Assembly: GCA_947490975.1 (NCBI GenBank)
Contig: CANLHV010000007.1
Location: forward strand, 1 to 23,335
DNA: 23,335 nt
Direction: 5' to 3'
DNA from: Acidimicrobiaceae bacterium
Lineage (GTDB): Bacteria; Actinomycetota; Acidimicrobiia; Acidimicrobiales; Ilumatobacteraceae
Shown: piece by piece, positions 6,181 through 13,320 of the stretch
How the letters are laid out: the number at the start of each line of letters is the position of its first letter
How positions within the stretch are numbered: position 1 is the first letter of the stretch
Made by a program: the position numbers and the translations under genes
The notes under the pieces: generated by a model
Told to the model about the DNA's origin: nothing
Seen by the model: only the letters and a program-made list of their open reading frames with translations
Database searches by the model: none

Positions 6181-8307
6181 ATGACCCAGCAGCACCCCGA
6201 ACTTGCCGACGAACAGCGGTTTATTGATCACGCTTATGAGTGTCTAGAGCAGACGCGAACCGATGCATGGCAGATTCGCGAGATGAACGAAGCATCGACG
6301 GGCGGCACGTTTCAGGCGCGCTACGAGCGCAACGCATTTGACGAGGTTTTGGTCGGACGATTGACTCAACTCGACTTGGGTGATGCGGCTTTGGTTTTTG
6401 GACGAATTGATCGGTTGACCGAGTCGCCCGAAATTTTTGAAAGTTTTCACATTGGGCGAATTGCAGTCGCCGACTCGAGTCGCGAGCCGGTTGTTGTCGA
6501 CTGGCGAGCGCCGGTAGCTGAACCGTTTTATCGCGCGACAGGTCGCGAGTCGATGGGTTTGGCGCGACGACGACATTTTGCTGTGCAGGGGCGCGAGTTG
6601 CTTGGCATTGAAGACGAACTTTTTGGTGCGGGCCATCTTGGTGTCGGTCATGATGAAGGCCTTGATGGCGAGCCAGCCTCGGCTCTGCCGAAGTTACGTG
6701 GCTACAGCACGTTGCTAACTGTTTTGTCGCGAGGTCGAACAGGTCAACTCGGTGACATCGTGGCGACGATTCAAGCAGAACAAGATGAAATCATTCGGTC
6801 ATCACAACAAGGTGTGTTGGTGGTCGAAGGTGGTCCGGGCACCGGCAAGACAGTTGTCGCGCTTCATCGTGCGGCGTATTTGCTTTATACATTTAGATTT
6901 CCGCTTGAAGATCAGGGTGTGTTGGTTGTCGGCCCAAATCGAGTTTTCTTGCGCTACATCGAAAGAGTTTTGCCGTCGTTGGGTGAAGCGGGCGTCGAGC
7001 AAGTTGTATTAGCCGATTTAGTTCGAGGCCATAGTTTTTCTGTAAAAGATAGTGAAGATGTCGCACGCATCAAAGGCGACCTGCGAATGGCAAAGATTGT
7101 TGCCAACAGTGTCAGAGATCGTGAACGCGCTCTGCGTAAAGATGTTGAAATTGGCTTTGGTGCGGGCTATCTGCGATTGACAAGTAGTGAGTCGGCGACG
7201 ATTGTGCGCGAAGCACGTCGTCGCTTTCGTCGCCATAATGCGGCTCATCACTGGGTCGAGACAGAAGTTGTGACGGCGATGATCGCATCAAGTCACAATC
7301 AAGAACTTGATCTTGAGTCAACCCGAGTTGCATTGCGAGACATAAAAGAATTTCAGGCTGTCATTAATTACATGTGGCCAGTGCTGACACCAGCAGAGTT
7401 ATTGCACGACCTTTATTCGTCGAAGGCTTTGATGCGATTGGCCGCACAGAAAGTGTGCACGACAGCAGAATACGAATCGATGTATCGCCCACGAGCAGCG
7501 AGCCTTGCTGATGCAAAATTCAGCGACGCTGATGTTGCTGTGATTGATGAAGCGCTCGCAGTTTTGGGGCCGCGTCCGCGACGCAGTGGTCGAATCAATG
7601 AAGCAGACGAAATTCGCACGTACGGTCACATCGTCATTGACGAGGTGCAAGACCTCTCACCGATGCAATTGCGCATGATCTCACGGCGTTCGTTGAACGG
7701 CTCGATGACGATTGTCGGAGACATCGCACAGGCAACTTCGGCGCACGCGCCAGCATCGTGGCAAGAAGTGCTTGCACATTTGCCCAAGAAGAACCCGTCG
7801 CGAGTTATTGGGCTAACTGTTGGCTATCGAATTCCAAAACAGATTATGGATTTAGCGACCAAGGTGATGCTCGCAGCCGCGCCAGATCAGGTTGCGCCTG
7901 TTTCGGTGCGTGAAGGCGACCAAGCACCAAAATTTGTTGAATGTACTGCGGGTGAGTTGATTTCTAGGTTGATTGAAGAAACGAACAGTCTTGTTGAAGA
8001 GTTGAGTGACGGTAACGTCGCAATTGTTTGCCCAGATGAGATGACCCAAGAGATATGTCGAGCACTTGATAGTGCGAAGGTTGTTTATGGTCGTGCGGGC
8101 GCGGCAGGTATCGAATATGGTTTGACAGTTGTGCCTGTGAGTGTTGTCAAAGGTCTAGAACTTGACGGCGTTGTCGTGGTTGAACCGGCGAAAATTGTGG
8201 CCGCACAGACACATGGTCTTCGTGCTTTGTATGTTGCACTGACACGTTCGACGCGCCGTCTGAGCGTGGTGCATAGTGCGCCGTTGCCAGACGCACTTGT
8301 TCGCTGA
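6181..8307 (+). CDS. helD: HelD-family RNA polymerase recycling ATPase (UvrD/Rep-type SF1 fold)
   Basis: 708-aa SF1-type ATPase. In Bacillus and mycobacteria HelD removes stalled RNA polymerase from nucleic acid, and the related actinobacterial HelR also displaces rifamycins. Visible parts are an N-terminal helical arm region with coiled-coil character (1-50); GRID (74-77) and VVVDWRAPVAEPFYRAT (104-120), a block typical of this family; the Q-type motif IQAEQDEIIR (197-206); Walker A GGPGTGKT (217-224); Walker B VIDEVQDLS (from 486); and a C-terminal ALTRSTRRLSV motif VI. The ATG at 6181 has a weak AAGGA 13 nt upstream. It stands alone, divergent from the lipoprotein gene and convergent with the next. 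HelD is clear; a HelR-type role in antibiotic resistance is only possible. Confidence 0.9.
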   Translation: MTQQHPELADEQRFIDHAYECLEQTRTDAWQIREMNEASTGGTFQARYERNAFDEVLVGRLTQLDLGDAALVFGRIDRLTESPEIFESFHIGRIAVADSSREPVVVDWRAPVAEPFYRATGRESMGLARRRHFAVQGRELLGIEDELFGAGHLGVGHDEGLDGEPASALPKLRGYSTLLTVLSRGRTGQLGDIVATIQAEQDEIIRSSQQGVLVVEGGPGTGKTVVALHRAAYLLYTFRFPLEDQGVLVVGPNRVFLRYIERVLPSLGEAGVEQVVLADLVRGHSFSVKDSEDVARIKGDLRMAKIVANSVRDRERALRKDVEIGFGAGYLRLTSSESATIVREARRRFRRHNAAHHWVETEVVTAMIASSHNQELDLESTRVALRDIKEFQAVINYMWPVLTPAELLHDLYSSKALMRLAAQKVCTTAEYESMYRPRAASLADAKFSDADVAVIDEALAVLGPRPRRSGRINEADEIRTYGHIVIDEVQDLSPMQLRMISRRSLNGSMTIVGDIAQATSAHAPASWQEVLAHLPKKNPSRVIGLTVGYRIPKQIMDLATKVMLAAAPDQVAPVSVREGDQAPKFVECTAGELISRLIEETNSLVEELSDGNVAIVCPDEMTQEICRALDSAKVVYGRAGAAGIEYGLTVVPVSVVKGLELDGVVVVEPAKIVAAQTHGLRALYVALTRSTRRLSVVHSAPLPDALVR

Positions 8308-8324
8308 GCGAAAAGTATTTCGCT
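8307..8324. terminator. Bidirectional hairpin between convergent genes
   Basis: AGCGAAA (8307-8313) and TTTCGCT (8318-8324) form a perfect 7-bp stem with a 4-nt loop that touches both stop codons. A third copy of the arm, TTCGCT at 8300-8305, could compete for pairing. A and T runs inside the arms serve both strands, but no long U-tract follows. Confidence 0.45.
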
Positions 8325-8784
8325 AGAAGTTGCCGAGCGAGTCAATAATCAAAGGCAAAAAGCGAAGTGCTTTGTCAGCATCGGCAGGCCGATTGCGCTC
8401 AACAGAACTTTTTGCCAACGCTACGACGCGGTCAAAGTCGGCTGTGAGTTGGTCGCTCAAAGTGAGGATTTTTGGTCGCACCGCATTGTTGATTAGCAAA
8501 ATTTGATCAACTTTCTTGGTGGCTGTCTCGCGGTCAGACTTTTGCATCGCTTCGCTGAGCGCATTGATAGTTATCAACATCTGACCGAGAAGTTCTTCGG
8601 TCGAAAGTTGCTGATCAATAGTTGCGATTGTCGTTTCAGTAACGACGTTGTCGGCGAGAGTTGTAGGAGCCGACTCGTTGATCGTGGTTGCGCAGCCACT
8701 TAAAAGTGAAGTGACACTAACTAGTGATGCAACAAATACGAGTGTGGTATTGCGAGCTTGAATGCGACGAAATTTCGATCGCAT
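8323..8784 (-). CDS. Small helical lipoprotein downstream of the DtxR-type regulator
   Basis: 153 aa. Basic N-terminus and hydrophobic core (TLVFVASLVSVTSLLSGC) with a clean lipobox LSGC near residue 31, so it is anchored to the outer face of the membrane. A Thr-rich linker to about residue 55 is followed by a predicted all-helical domain containing EELLGQMLITINALSEAM and regular heptad-like hydrophobics. No metal-binding motif or known family was recognised. Its ATG is 11 nt after the stop of the iron-dependent regulator, suggesting a shared transcript and perhaps a metal-related function, which is inference from context only. It could equally be a general envelope protein. Confidence 0.72.
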   Translation of the reverse strand: MRSKFRRIQARNTTLVFVASLVSVTSLLSGCATTINESAPTTLADNVVTETTIATIDQQLSTEELLGQMLITINALSEAMQKSDRETATKKVDQILLINNAVRPKILTLSDQLTADFDRVVALAKSSVERNRPADADKALRFLPLIIDSLGNF

Positions 8785-8795
8785 AACGCAGGAGC

Positions 8796-9476
8796 TTATT
8801 GATTGTTCGAAACGAGCAAGCGACTGCTGATGAACGAGTCGATCGCTGTTGGTGCAGACTGGGCAGAGTCAGACATCGTCACACTGACAGCACCATCGTT
8901 GCTGCGATTAGAGACGGTGCCTACTTTTCCAGGAAACATTTTGTTGGCTTCAAGCGTGTCGAGCGCCCCAACAGTTTCTTCAAGTTCTTCAGAAATTCGC
9001 ACCACGGTAAACGAGTCACCGACTTCGATCGTGTTGAGTGGGGTGAGCAACATGTTGCGGTGACCTGAACCAGGTATTGGGTTGCCGTGCGGACACGCAG
9101 TTGGGCTGCCAAGCATTTTCGACAACGCGACCTCGACTTCGTCGGTGATTACATGCTCCCATTTGCATGCTTCGTGGTGTGCAGTCGACCAAGAAAGACC
9201 GAGAACGTCGATCAAGAAGCATTCGGCCAGACGATGTTTGCGCACGATGCCCTCGGCGAGTTTTCGACCAGGCTCGGTGAGTGCAATTCGTGGACCAGAC
9301 AAATTAATAAGACCTTCAGCCTCCATTCGCTTGATCATTTCTGAAACCGAAGCGCGAGAGACGCCCAGTCTTTCGGCGATGCGCGCCTGAATTAGTTCAA
9401 CATTGTCTTCTTCGAGTTCAAAAATGCATTCACAATATTCTTCGAACGCCGGATGATGTTCGGTACTTGCATGCAT
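8796..9476 (-). CDS. ideR: DtxR/IdeR/MntR-family metal-dependent transcriptional regulator
   Basis: 226-aa repressor that senses Fe(II) or Mn(II). A winged HTH covers residues about 28-70 (ARIAERLGVSRASVSEMIKRME). The metal and dimerisation domain carries KHRLAE (H81, E85), the H100/H101 pair and CKWEH (C104, E107, H108), followed by GNPIP (131-135). Residues from about 145 form the FeoA/SH3-like third domain. The cysteine is the iron-type ligand of DtxR/IdeR, while the residue matching DtxR Met10 is Glu13, as in MntR-like members, so the metal preference is ambiguous. It lies in a run of three - genes (two-TM protein, regulator, lipoprotein). A -10-like hexamer sits 6 nt before the ATG. Family certain, gene name provisional. 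Confidence 0.92.
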   Translation of the reverse strand: MHASTEHHPAFEEYCECIFELEEDNVELIQARIAERLGVSRASVSEMIKRMEAEGLINLSGPRIALTEPGRKLAEGIVRKHRLAECFLIDVLGLSWSTAHHEACKWEHVITDEVEVALSKMLGSPTACPHGNPIPGSGHRNMLLTPLNTIEVGDSFTVVRISEELEETVGALDTLEANKMFPGKVGTVSNRSNDGAVSVTMSDSAQSAPTAIDSFISSRLLVSNNQ

Positions 9477-9482
9477 AGCGTC

Positions 9483-9513
9483 AGTCTATATCTGAAGAAA
9501 TTTCATGAATTTT
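9483..9513 (-). promoter_or_regulatory. Candidate internal promoter and palindromic operator of the DtxR-type gene
   Basis: On the - strand TAGACT (9483-9488) lies exactly 6 nt before ATG 9476, which would give a leaderless mRNA. Just upstream, 9498-9513 is an imperfect palindrome centred on CATG (AAATTTCATGAATTTT, one mismatch per half) overlapping the stop of the preceding gene. No clear -35 is seen. It does not match the classical DtxR box. Confidence 0.3.
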
Positions 9514-9826
9514 TCGATGACCGTAAGGCGTTTTCACGCTCGTCACGCACTGCAGCCTTGACCGAATATTGCACGAGAATTGCGGGCGCGAGCACGATGC
9601 ATCCACTGATTAGTGAAATTGTGGCGACGCGACTTACGTTGGGTGTGAAATCAACTACAACGCCCCAGATGACAGCGATCATTGAAACACCAAATAGTGA
9701 ATAACCGAGGTTGGTGGCGCGCTTGGCCCAATTTGAAATTAAGGCGCGTTTGACGAGAATTGGGTCGTGATTTGGCGCATGTATTGGCTCGCGGTTTGAA
9801 TTATCGGGTTGTGTGCGAGAATCCAT
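9503..9826 (-). CDS. Small two-TM membrane protein, conserved hypothetical
   Basis: 107 aa. A hydrophilic N-terminus with HDPILVKRA is followed by two hydrophobic helices (about residues 42-60 and 66-88) separated by a short loop FTPNVSR, and a charged tail AAVRDERENALR. The layout matches small membrane proteins often seen in actinobacteria, but I cannot name the family or a function. It is followed after 26 nt by the DtxR-type regulator and is divergent from the crotonase gene with 32 nt between starts, so promoters for both must overlap in that gap. Confidence 0.68.
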   Translation of the reverse strand: MDSRTQPDNSNREPIHAPNHDPILVKRALISNWAKRATNLGYSLFGVSMIAVIWGVVVDFTPNVSRVATISLISGCIVLAPAILVQYSVKAAVRDERENALRSSKNS

Positions 9827-9858
9827 AGCGTTGTGTTTATGTTACGGGGCGTTCGTCG

Positions 9859-10590
9859 ATGGCGTTGAAACTTGAATCAGAAGATTCGGTGCTGATTGCC
9901 ACGATCAACCGACCTGCACGCAAGAACGCAGTTGATCAAGAGACCTTGGCTGAATTGGCGAACGCATTAAAGCAGGCAGAAGCGCAATCGACTCGAGTCA
10001 TTGTGTTGACGGGCGCTGAAAATACTTTTTGCTCAGGCGCAGATTTGTCGGGAGTACGAGAAGTCGAATTTACTGATGCGTTGCATAAAGTTTTGATTCA
10101 ATTGGCAACTTCACCATGCGTGACAATCGCAGCAATTGACGGTTACGCACTTGGCGCTGGTGCACAACTTGCGATTTCGTGTGACTTGCGTGTAGCGACG
10201 GCACGAGCTGTTGTTGGTGTGCCAGCGGCTCGGCTTGGTTTGGTTGTAAACCATTGGACTGTCGAGCGCTTGACGCGCGAATGTTCGTGGCCAGTTGCCA
10301 GGGCGATGTTGCTTGCTGCGCGAAATTATTCAGGAGACGAACTTGCTCATCTTGGAGCAGTGCATCGAATCGGCGATTTTGATGTGGCGCTCGGTTGGGC
10401 GCGTGAGATTGCTGCGCTTGCGCCACTTTCAATTGCTGGTCACAAGGCTGCGTTGAATGCTTCATCTCGCGAGCCAGAGATTGACGAAATCGTGCGGTGG
10501 ACAAGAGACCATGCGTGGGCGAGCAAAGATGTCGAAGAAGGTCGCGCGGCATTTTTAGAAAAGCGCGCCGCCAAATTTAAAGGCGAATGA
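9859..10590 (+). CDS. Enoyl-CoA hydratase/isomerase (crotonase) family protein without catalytic glutamates
   Basis: 243-aa crotonase fold. The oxyanion-hole segments are intact: CSGADLSG (58-65) and GYALGAGAQLA (95-105). However, the two glutamates used by enoyl-CoA hydratase are absent: the position of Glu144 in rat crotonase (GGGCELA) is Gln103 here, and that of Glu164 (QPE) is Ala123 in VPAARLG. A normal hydration reaction is therefore unlikely; acyl-CoA binding, isomerisation or thioester chemistry using the oxyanion hole remain possible. The stop codon overlaps the ccmA start (ATGATG), so it is translationally coupled to the cytochrome c maturation operon. Start ATG 9859 is the only suitable one near the divergent neighbour. 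Confidence 0.88.
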   Translation: MALKLESEDSVLIATINRPARKNAVDQETLAELANALKQAEAQSTRVIVLTGAENTFCSGADLSGVREVEFTDALHKVLIQLATSPCVTIAAIDGYALGAGAQLAISCDLRVATARAVVGVPAARLGLVVNHWTVERLTRECSWPVARAMLLAARNYSGDELAHLGAVHRIGDFDVALGWAREIAALAPLSIAGHKAALNASSREPEIDEIVRWTRDHAWASKDVEEGRAAFLEKRAAKFKGE

Positions 10591-11225
10591 TGATCGTTAG
10601 TTTTTCTGATGTCGTTGTTGTCTATGACAATTTTCCGGCGCTTGCCGGTGCAAGTTTCGAGGTGTCAAGCGGCGAAATCGTTTTGTTGCAAGGACCAAAC
10701 GGTGCTGGCAAAACAACGTTGCTGCGCGCATGTGCGGGTTTGTTGCCGATTGCTCGTGGTTCAGCCAACGTTTTAAGTTGCGACTTGACGAGTGACCGTC
10801 ATTCGGTGCGTAGAAAAGTTGGTTTGCTCAGTCACGCCAACGGGTTGTTTCAAGACTTAACGGTTGAAGAAAATATGTCGTTTTGGTCGCGGCTAATTGG
10901 TGCATCGAATCAAGACGTAAAGACGGCAATGCACATAATGGGCTTATCTGATCGCTTGAGCACAACACGCGTGGCAAATCTTTCGGCGGGGCAGAAGCGG
11001 CGTTGTGCATTGGCGACGTTGATCGTGCGCCGAGCCCAATTGTGGTTGCTCGACGAGCCACACGCTGGTCTTGACACGCAAGGTCGCGACGAACTTGATA
11101 AAACATTGCGAGCGGCGCGAGAAGCGGGGGCAACTGTCATGTTTGCATCCCATGAAATTGATCGAGCGCAAAATTTAGCGACACGCTCTTTGACAGTTGT
11201 CGGTGGGTTGGTGACCGAATCATGA
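10587..11225 (+). CDS. ccmA: Heme exporter ATP-binding protein CcmA
   Basis: ATPase subunit of the CcmABCD complex that drives release of heme-loaded CcmE (System I cytochrome c maturation); cytoplasmic face of the membrane. 212 aa with all ABC motifs: Walker A GPNGAGKT (36-43), signature LSAGQKRR (132-139), Walker B LWLLDEPHAGLD (152-163) and H-loop SHE (188-190). Starts at ATG 10587, or possibly ATG 10590; an AAAGGCG stretch just upstream serves as ribosome site inside the crotonase gene. The stop overlaps the ccmB start by 4 nt. Assignment to CcmA rather than another small ABC ATPase is secured by ccmB, ccmC and the rest following directly. Confidence 0.93.
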   Translation: MMIVSFSDVVVVYDNFPALAGASFEVSSGEIVLLQGPNGAGKTTLLRACAGLLPIARGSANVLSCDLTSDRHSVRRKVGLLSHANGLFQDLTVEENMSFWSRLIGASNQDVKTAMHIMGLSDRLSTTRVANLSAGQKRRCALATLIVRRAQLWLLDEPHAGLDTQGRDELDKTLRAAREAGATVMFASHEIDRAQNLATRSLTVVGGLVTES

Positions 11226-11929
11226 AATCTGATTCACCAACACGTGTCGGTAAAGGCAAAGTTGTTACTGCCGTATTTTTGAAAGATATTCAAATCGAAC
11301 TGCGCAGCCGTGTCGTCACAAATCAGGTTTTGCCTTTCGCTGGTCTCGTGATGGTGATGTTTGCATTTGCGCTCGACAACGACGATGTATTGCAACGTGT
11401 TGCTGGTGGCCTCGTTTGGCTGGCGACACTGTTTTCTTTGTTCATAATTGTGCAGCGGTCGTTTGCAATCGATACGGCCGATGGTGCGCTTGATTCGTTG
11501 AGAGTTGCGGGCATCGATTTGTCGGCAGTGTTTTTTGGTAAGGCAATTGCACTAGCGACAAAACTGATTGCGCTTGAGATCGTTTTGATCTGCAGTGCAG
11601 TCCTTTTATATAGGGTCGACGTAAGCGCGACCGGTCTGGTGTTGTTGGTCACTTGTGTGTTATGCGCGACAAGCGGATTGGCCTTCGTTGGTACTCTTTA
11701 TGGCGGTCTCACTGCTGGCGCAAAAGGACGCGAAACTTTGCTTCCTTTGTTGTTGTTGCCGGTGGTGGCGCCGGTATTAATCGCAGCGACGAGAGCCACC
11801 GAAGCGGCTTTTGGCAGTGGCGGTGCACAAACTTCAGAAGGATGGGCATGGATTGGTTTACTGGCAGTATTCGCAGCAGTGTTCGGTGTTGGCGGGTCGT
11901 TGGCTTTTGGATCGCTGATCGATGAATAG
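11222..11929 (+). CDS. ccmB: Heme exporter membrane protein CcmB
   Basis: Permease subunit of the CcmABCD complex. 235 aa with six predicted membrane helices (about 35-50, 60-77, 108-130, 136-163, 174-190, 207-229), the usual count. The N-terminal VFLKDIQIELRSR before the first helix is typical of CcmB. It overlaps ccmA by ATGA and is followed 39 nt later by ccmC. Cytosolic partner is CcmA; CcmC docks heme to CcmE alongside it. Confidence 0.9.
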   Translation: MKSDSPTRVGKGKVVTAVFLKDIQIELRSRVVTNQVLPFAGLVMVMFAFALDNDDVLQRVAGGLVWLATLFSLFIIVQRSFAIDTADGALDSLRVAGIDLSAVFFGKAIALATKLIALEIVLICSAVLLYRVDVSATGLVLLVTCVLCATSGLAFVGTLYGGLTAGAKGRETLLPLLLLPVVAPVLIAATRATEAAFGSGGAQTSEGWAWIGLLAVFAAVFGVGGSLAFGSLIDE

Positions 11930-11953
11930 TTTTAGATTTGTGAAAAGCGATTG

Positions 11954-11959
11954 TGGAGT
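11954..11959 (+). promoter_or_regulatory. Ribosome binding site fixing the ccmC start
   Basis: GGAGTG lies 9 nt upstream of ATG 11969. A TTG at 11951 opens the same frame earlier, but it would overlap this site and would add only MWSDLL before the usual N-terminus, so 11969 is preferred. Confidence 0.6.
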
Positions 11960-11968
11960 GATCTTTTA

Positions 11969-12718
11969 ATGTCGCAAGTTTTGCAACGTACCTCGCCGAC
12001 TGGCACACGCACGACAAAAGTGATTGGCGCGTTGGCGCTTTTGGTGATGGCTTGGGTGGTTGTCAGTGGTTTGATTCTGACCCCGCAAGATGTTGTGCAG
12101 GGTGAATCGGTGCGAATTATGTATGTTCACGTGCCATCAGCCTGGATTGCATATCTTGCGTTTATTTTTACGGCAGTTGCATCAGCAAGCTGGTTGATCA
12201 GCAAAAAACATTCAATGGGTTTTGATCGGTTCGCTGGCGCATCTGCCGAAGTTGGTGTGATGTTCATGGCGATCACGTTGATTACCGGAAGTTTGTGGGG
12301 TCGATTGACCTGGGGTGAGTTTTGGCAATGGGATCCGCGCTTGACAACAACTGCGTTTCTGTTCGTGACTTATGTCGGCTATCTCGCTGTGCGTCGACTT
12401 GAAGGTTCTGTCGAACAACGTGCTCGTCGTTCGGCAGTAGTTGCAATGTTGGCGGTTCTCGAGATTCCGCTCGTGCACTTCAGTGTTGTGTTGTGGCGCA
12501 GTTTGCATCAAGGTGCGACGGTTTTGAATCCGAATGGCGATGTAAAAATGGATGATCTGATGCTGTTCACTTTGTTCAGCGGCGTCGTCGGCTTCACGCT
12601 TGTATTTGTTTGGCTCGTCTTGCATCGTCAGCGCACAATGTTGCTTGTTGACATTGCTAATCGGCAAGGTCTTGATGCGGCTATTGCGGCTCGGCAAACC
12701 GAAAGCCTGGTTAAATAA
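11969..12718 (+). CDS. ccmC: Heme exporter/heme-handling protein CcmC
   Basis: Membrane protein of the heme-handling family that presents heme to CcmE on the outer face. 249 aa, six predicted helices. The tryptophan-rich loop WGEFWQWDPRLT (115-126) is the diagnostic heme-binding motif. Two flanking histidines expected to ligate heme are seen in YVHVPSAW (H54) and in the segment PLVHFSVVLWRSLHQ (H170, H180). The stop TAA is immediately followed by the ATG of a small ccmD-like gene. Distinguished from CcmF by its short length and the DPRLT version of the motif. Confidence 0.94.
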   Translation: MSQVLQRTSPTGTRTTKVIGALALLVMAWVVVSGLILTPQDVVQGESVRIMYVHVPSAWIAYLAFIFTAVASASWLISKKHSMGFDRFAGASAEVGVMFMAITLITGSLWGRLTWGEFWQWDPRLTTTAFLFVTYVGYLAVRRLEGSVEQRARRSAVVAMLAVLEIPLVHFSVVLWRSLHQGATVLNPNGDVKMDDLMLFTLFSGVVGFTLVFVWLVLHRQRTMLLVDIANRQGLDAAIAARQTESLVK

Positions 12719-12853
12719 ATGAAAGACGCCGGCTTCATTTTTGGTTCTTACATCGTGACGCTCGGGGCAATTTTGATGTTTACGTTTGCGACATTGCGTC
12801 GCGCTAAAGATTCATCGCAATCTGTAACTGAAAAAGATAAGACCTGGTTGTAG
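12719..12853 (+). CDS. ccmD: CcmD-like small membrane protein
   Basis: 44-aa reading frame with no gap after the ccmC stop (TAAATG) and sharing one base with the next start (TAGTG). The product starts MKDAGFIFGSYIVTLGAILM, giving one membrane helix with the aromatic/Gly N-terminal pattern of CcmD. After it come a basic TLRRAK stop-transfer and a charged tail ending KTWL. CcmD stabilises the CcmABC complex and helps release holo-CcmE. Proteins this small show little sequence conservation, so the call rests on size, topology and its exact position between ccmC and ccmE. Below common ORF-length cutoffs, so easily missed. Confidence 0.8.
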   Translation: MKDAGFIFGSYIVTLGAILMFTFATLRRAKDSSQSVTEKDKTWL

Positions 12854-13320
12854 TGGATCTATCACCAAGAGCATCAGAGCCGTCGAGAAAACCACGCAGG
12901 TGGTTGCCGATTATTCTGCTCTCGTTGGTCGGTGTGGGTGGCATAGTTATTGTCACTCAGTTTTTAACATCAGCAATTGACTATTACTGCAATGTTGACG
13001 AGATCGGCGTGCGCAGTGGCTGTGAAGAGTCAACACGGCTGCGAGTACAAGGCACAGTCGAACAGGGTTCTCTGCAAAAATCTGACGGTAAAACCAGTTT
13101 TGTGATGACTTTCAATAACAAATCAATTGATGTCGTCTACGCAGGCGACCCCGGCGGAGTATTTCAAGAGTGCATTTCAGTCGTCGCTCACGGTCGCATG
13201 ATCGACAGTACTTTTGAATCGAATCGCATCGAAGTGAAGCACTCAAACGAGTATGAAGAAAAAAACGCCGATCGTCTTGACTCTTCTGGGAGCGCGGCAT
13301 GTTCGCAAGTGCAGGGATAA
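12853..13320 (+). CDS. ccmE: Heme chaperone CcmE
   Basis: Periplasm-facing membrane-anchored heme chaperone. 155 aa: basic N-terminus, one anchor helix (about 17-38), then the OB-fold heme-binding domain with VQGTVEQGSL (65-73), VVYAGDPGGVF (94-104) and VVAHGRM. The covalent heme-binding site is the HxxxY motif KHSNEY, His130 and Tyr134, so this is the classical His type rather than the Cys (CxxxY) type. Four cysteines (46, 57, 107, 150) are unusual; C46 and C57 could form a disulfide near the membrane. GTG start overlaps the ccmD stop by one base. The C-terminal 22 nt overlap ccmF. Confidence 0.93.
   Translation: MDLSPRASEPSRKPRRWLPIILLSLVGVGGIVIVTQFLTSAIDYYCNVDEIGVRSGCEESTRLRVQGTVEQGSLQKSDGKTSFVMTFNNKSIDVVYAGDPGGVFQECISVVAHGRMIDSTFESNRIEVKHSNEYEEKNADRLDSSGSAACSQVQG

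Noticed and set aside
8307..8345. Continuation or frameshift of helD past 8307
   Set aside because: The motif VI end and a stop with hairpin are normal; the open frame past it on - belongs to the convergent lipoprotein.
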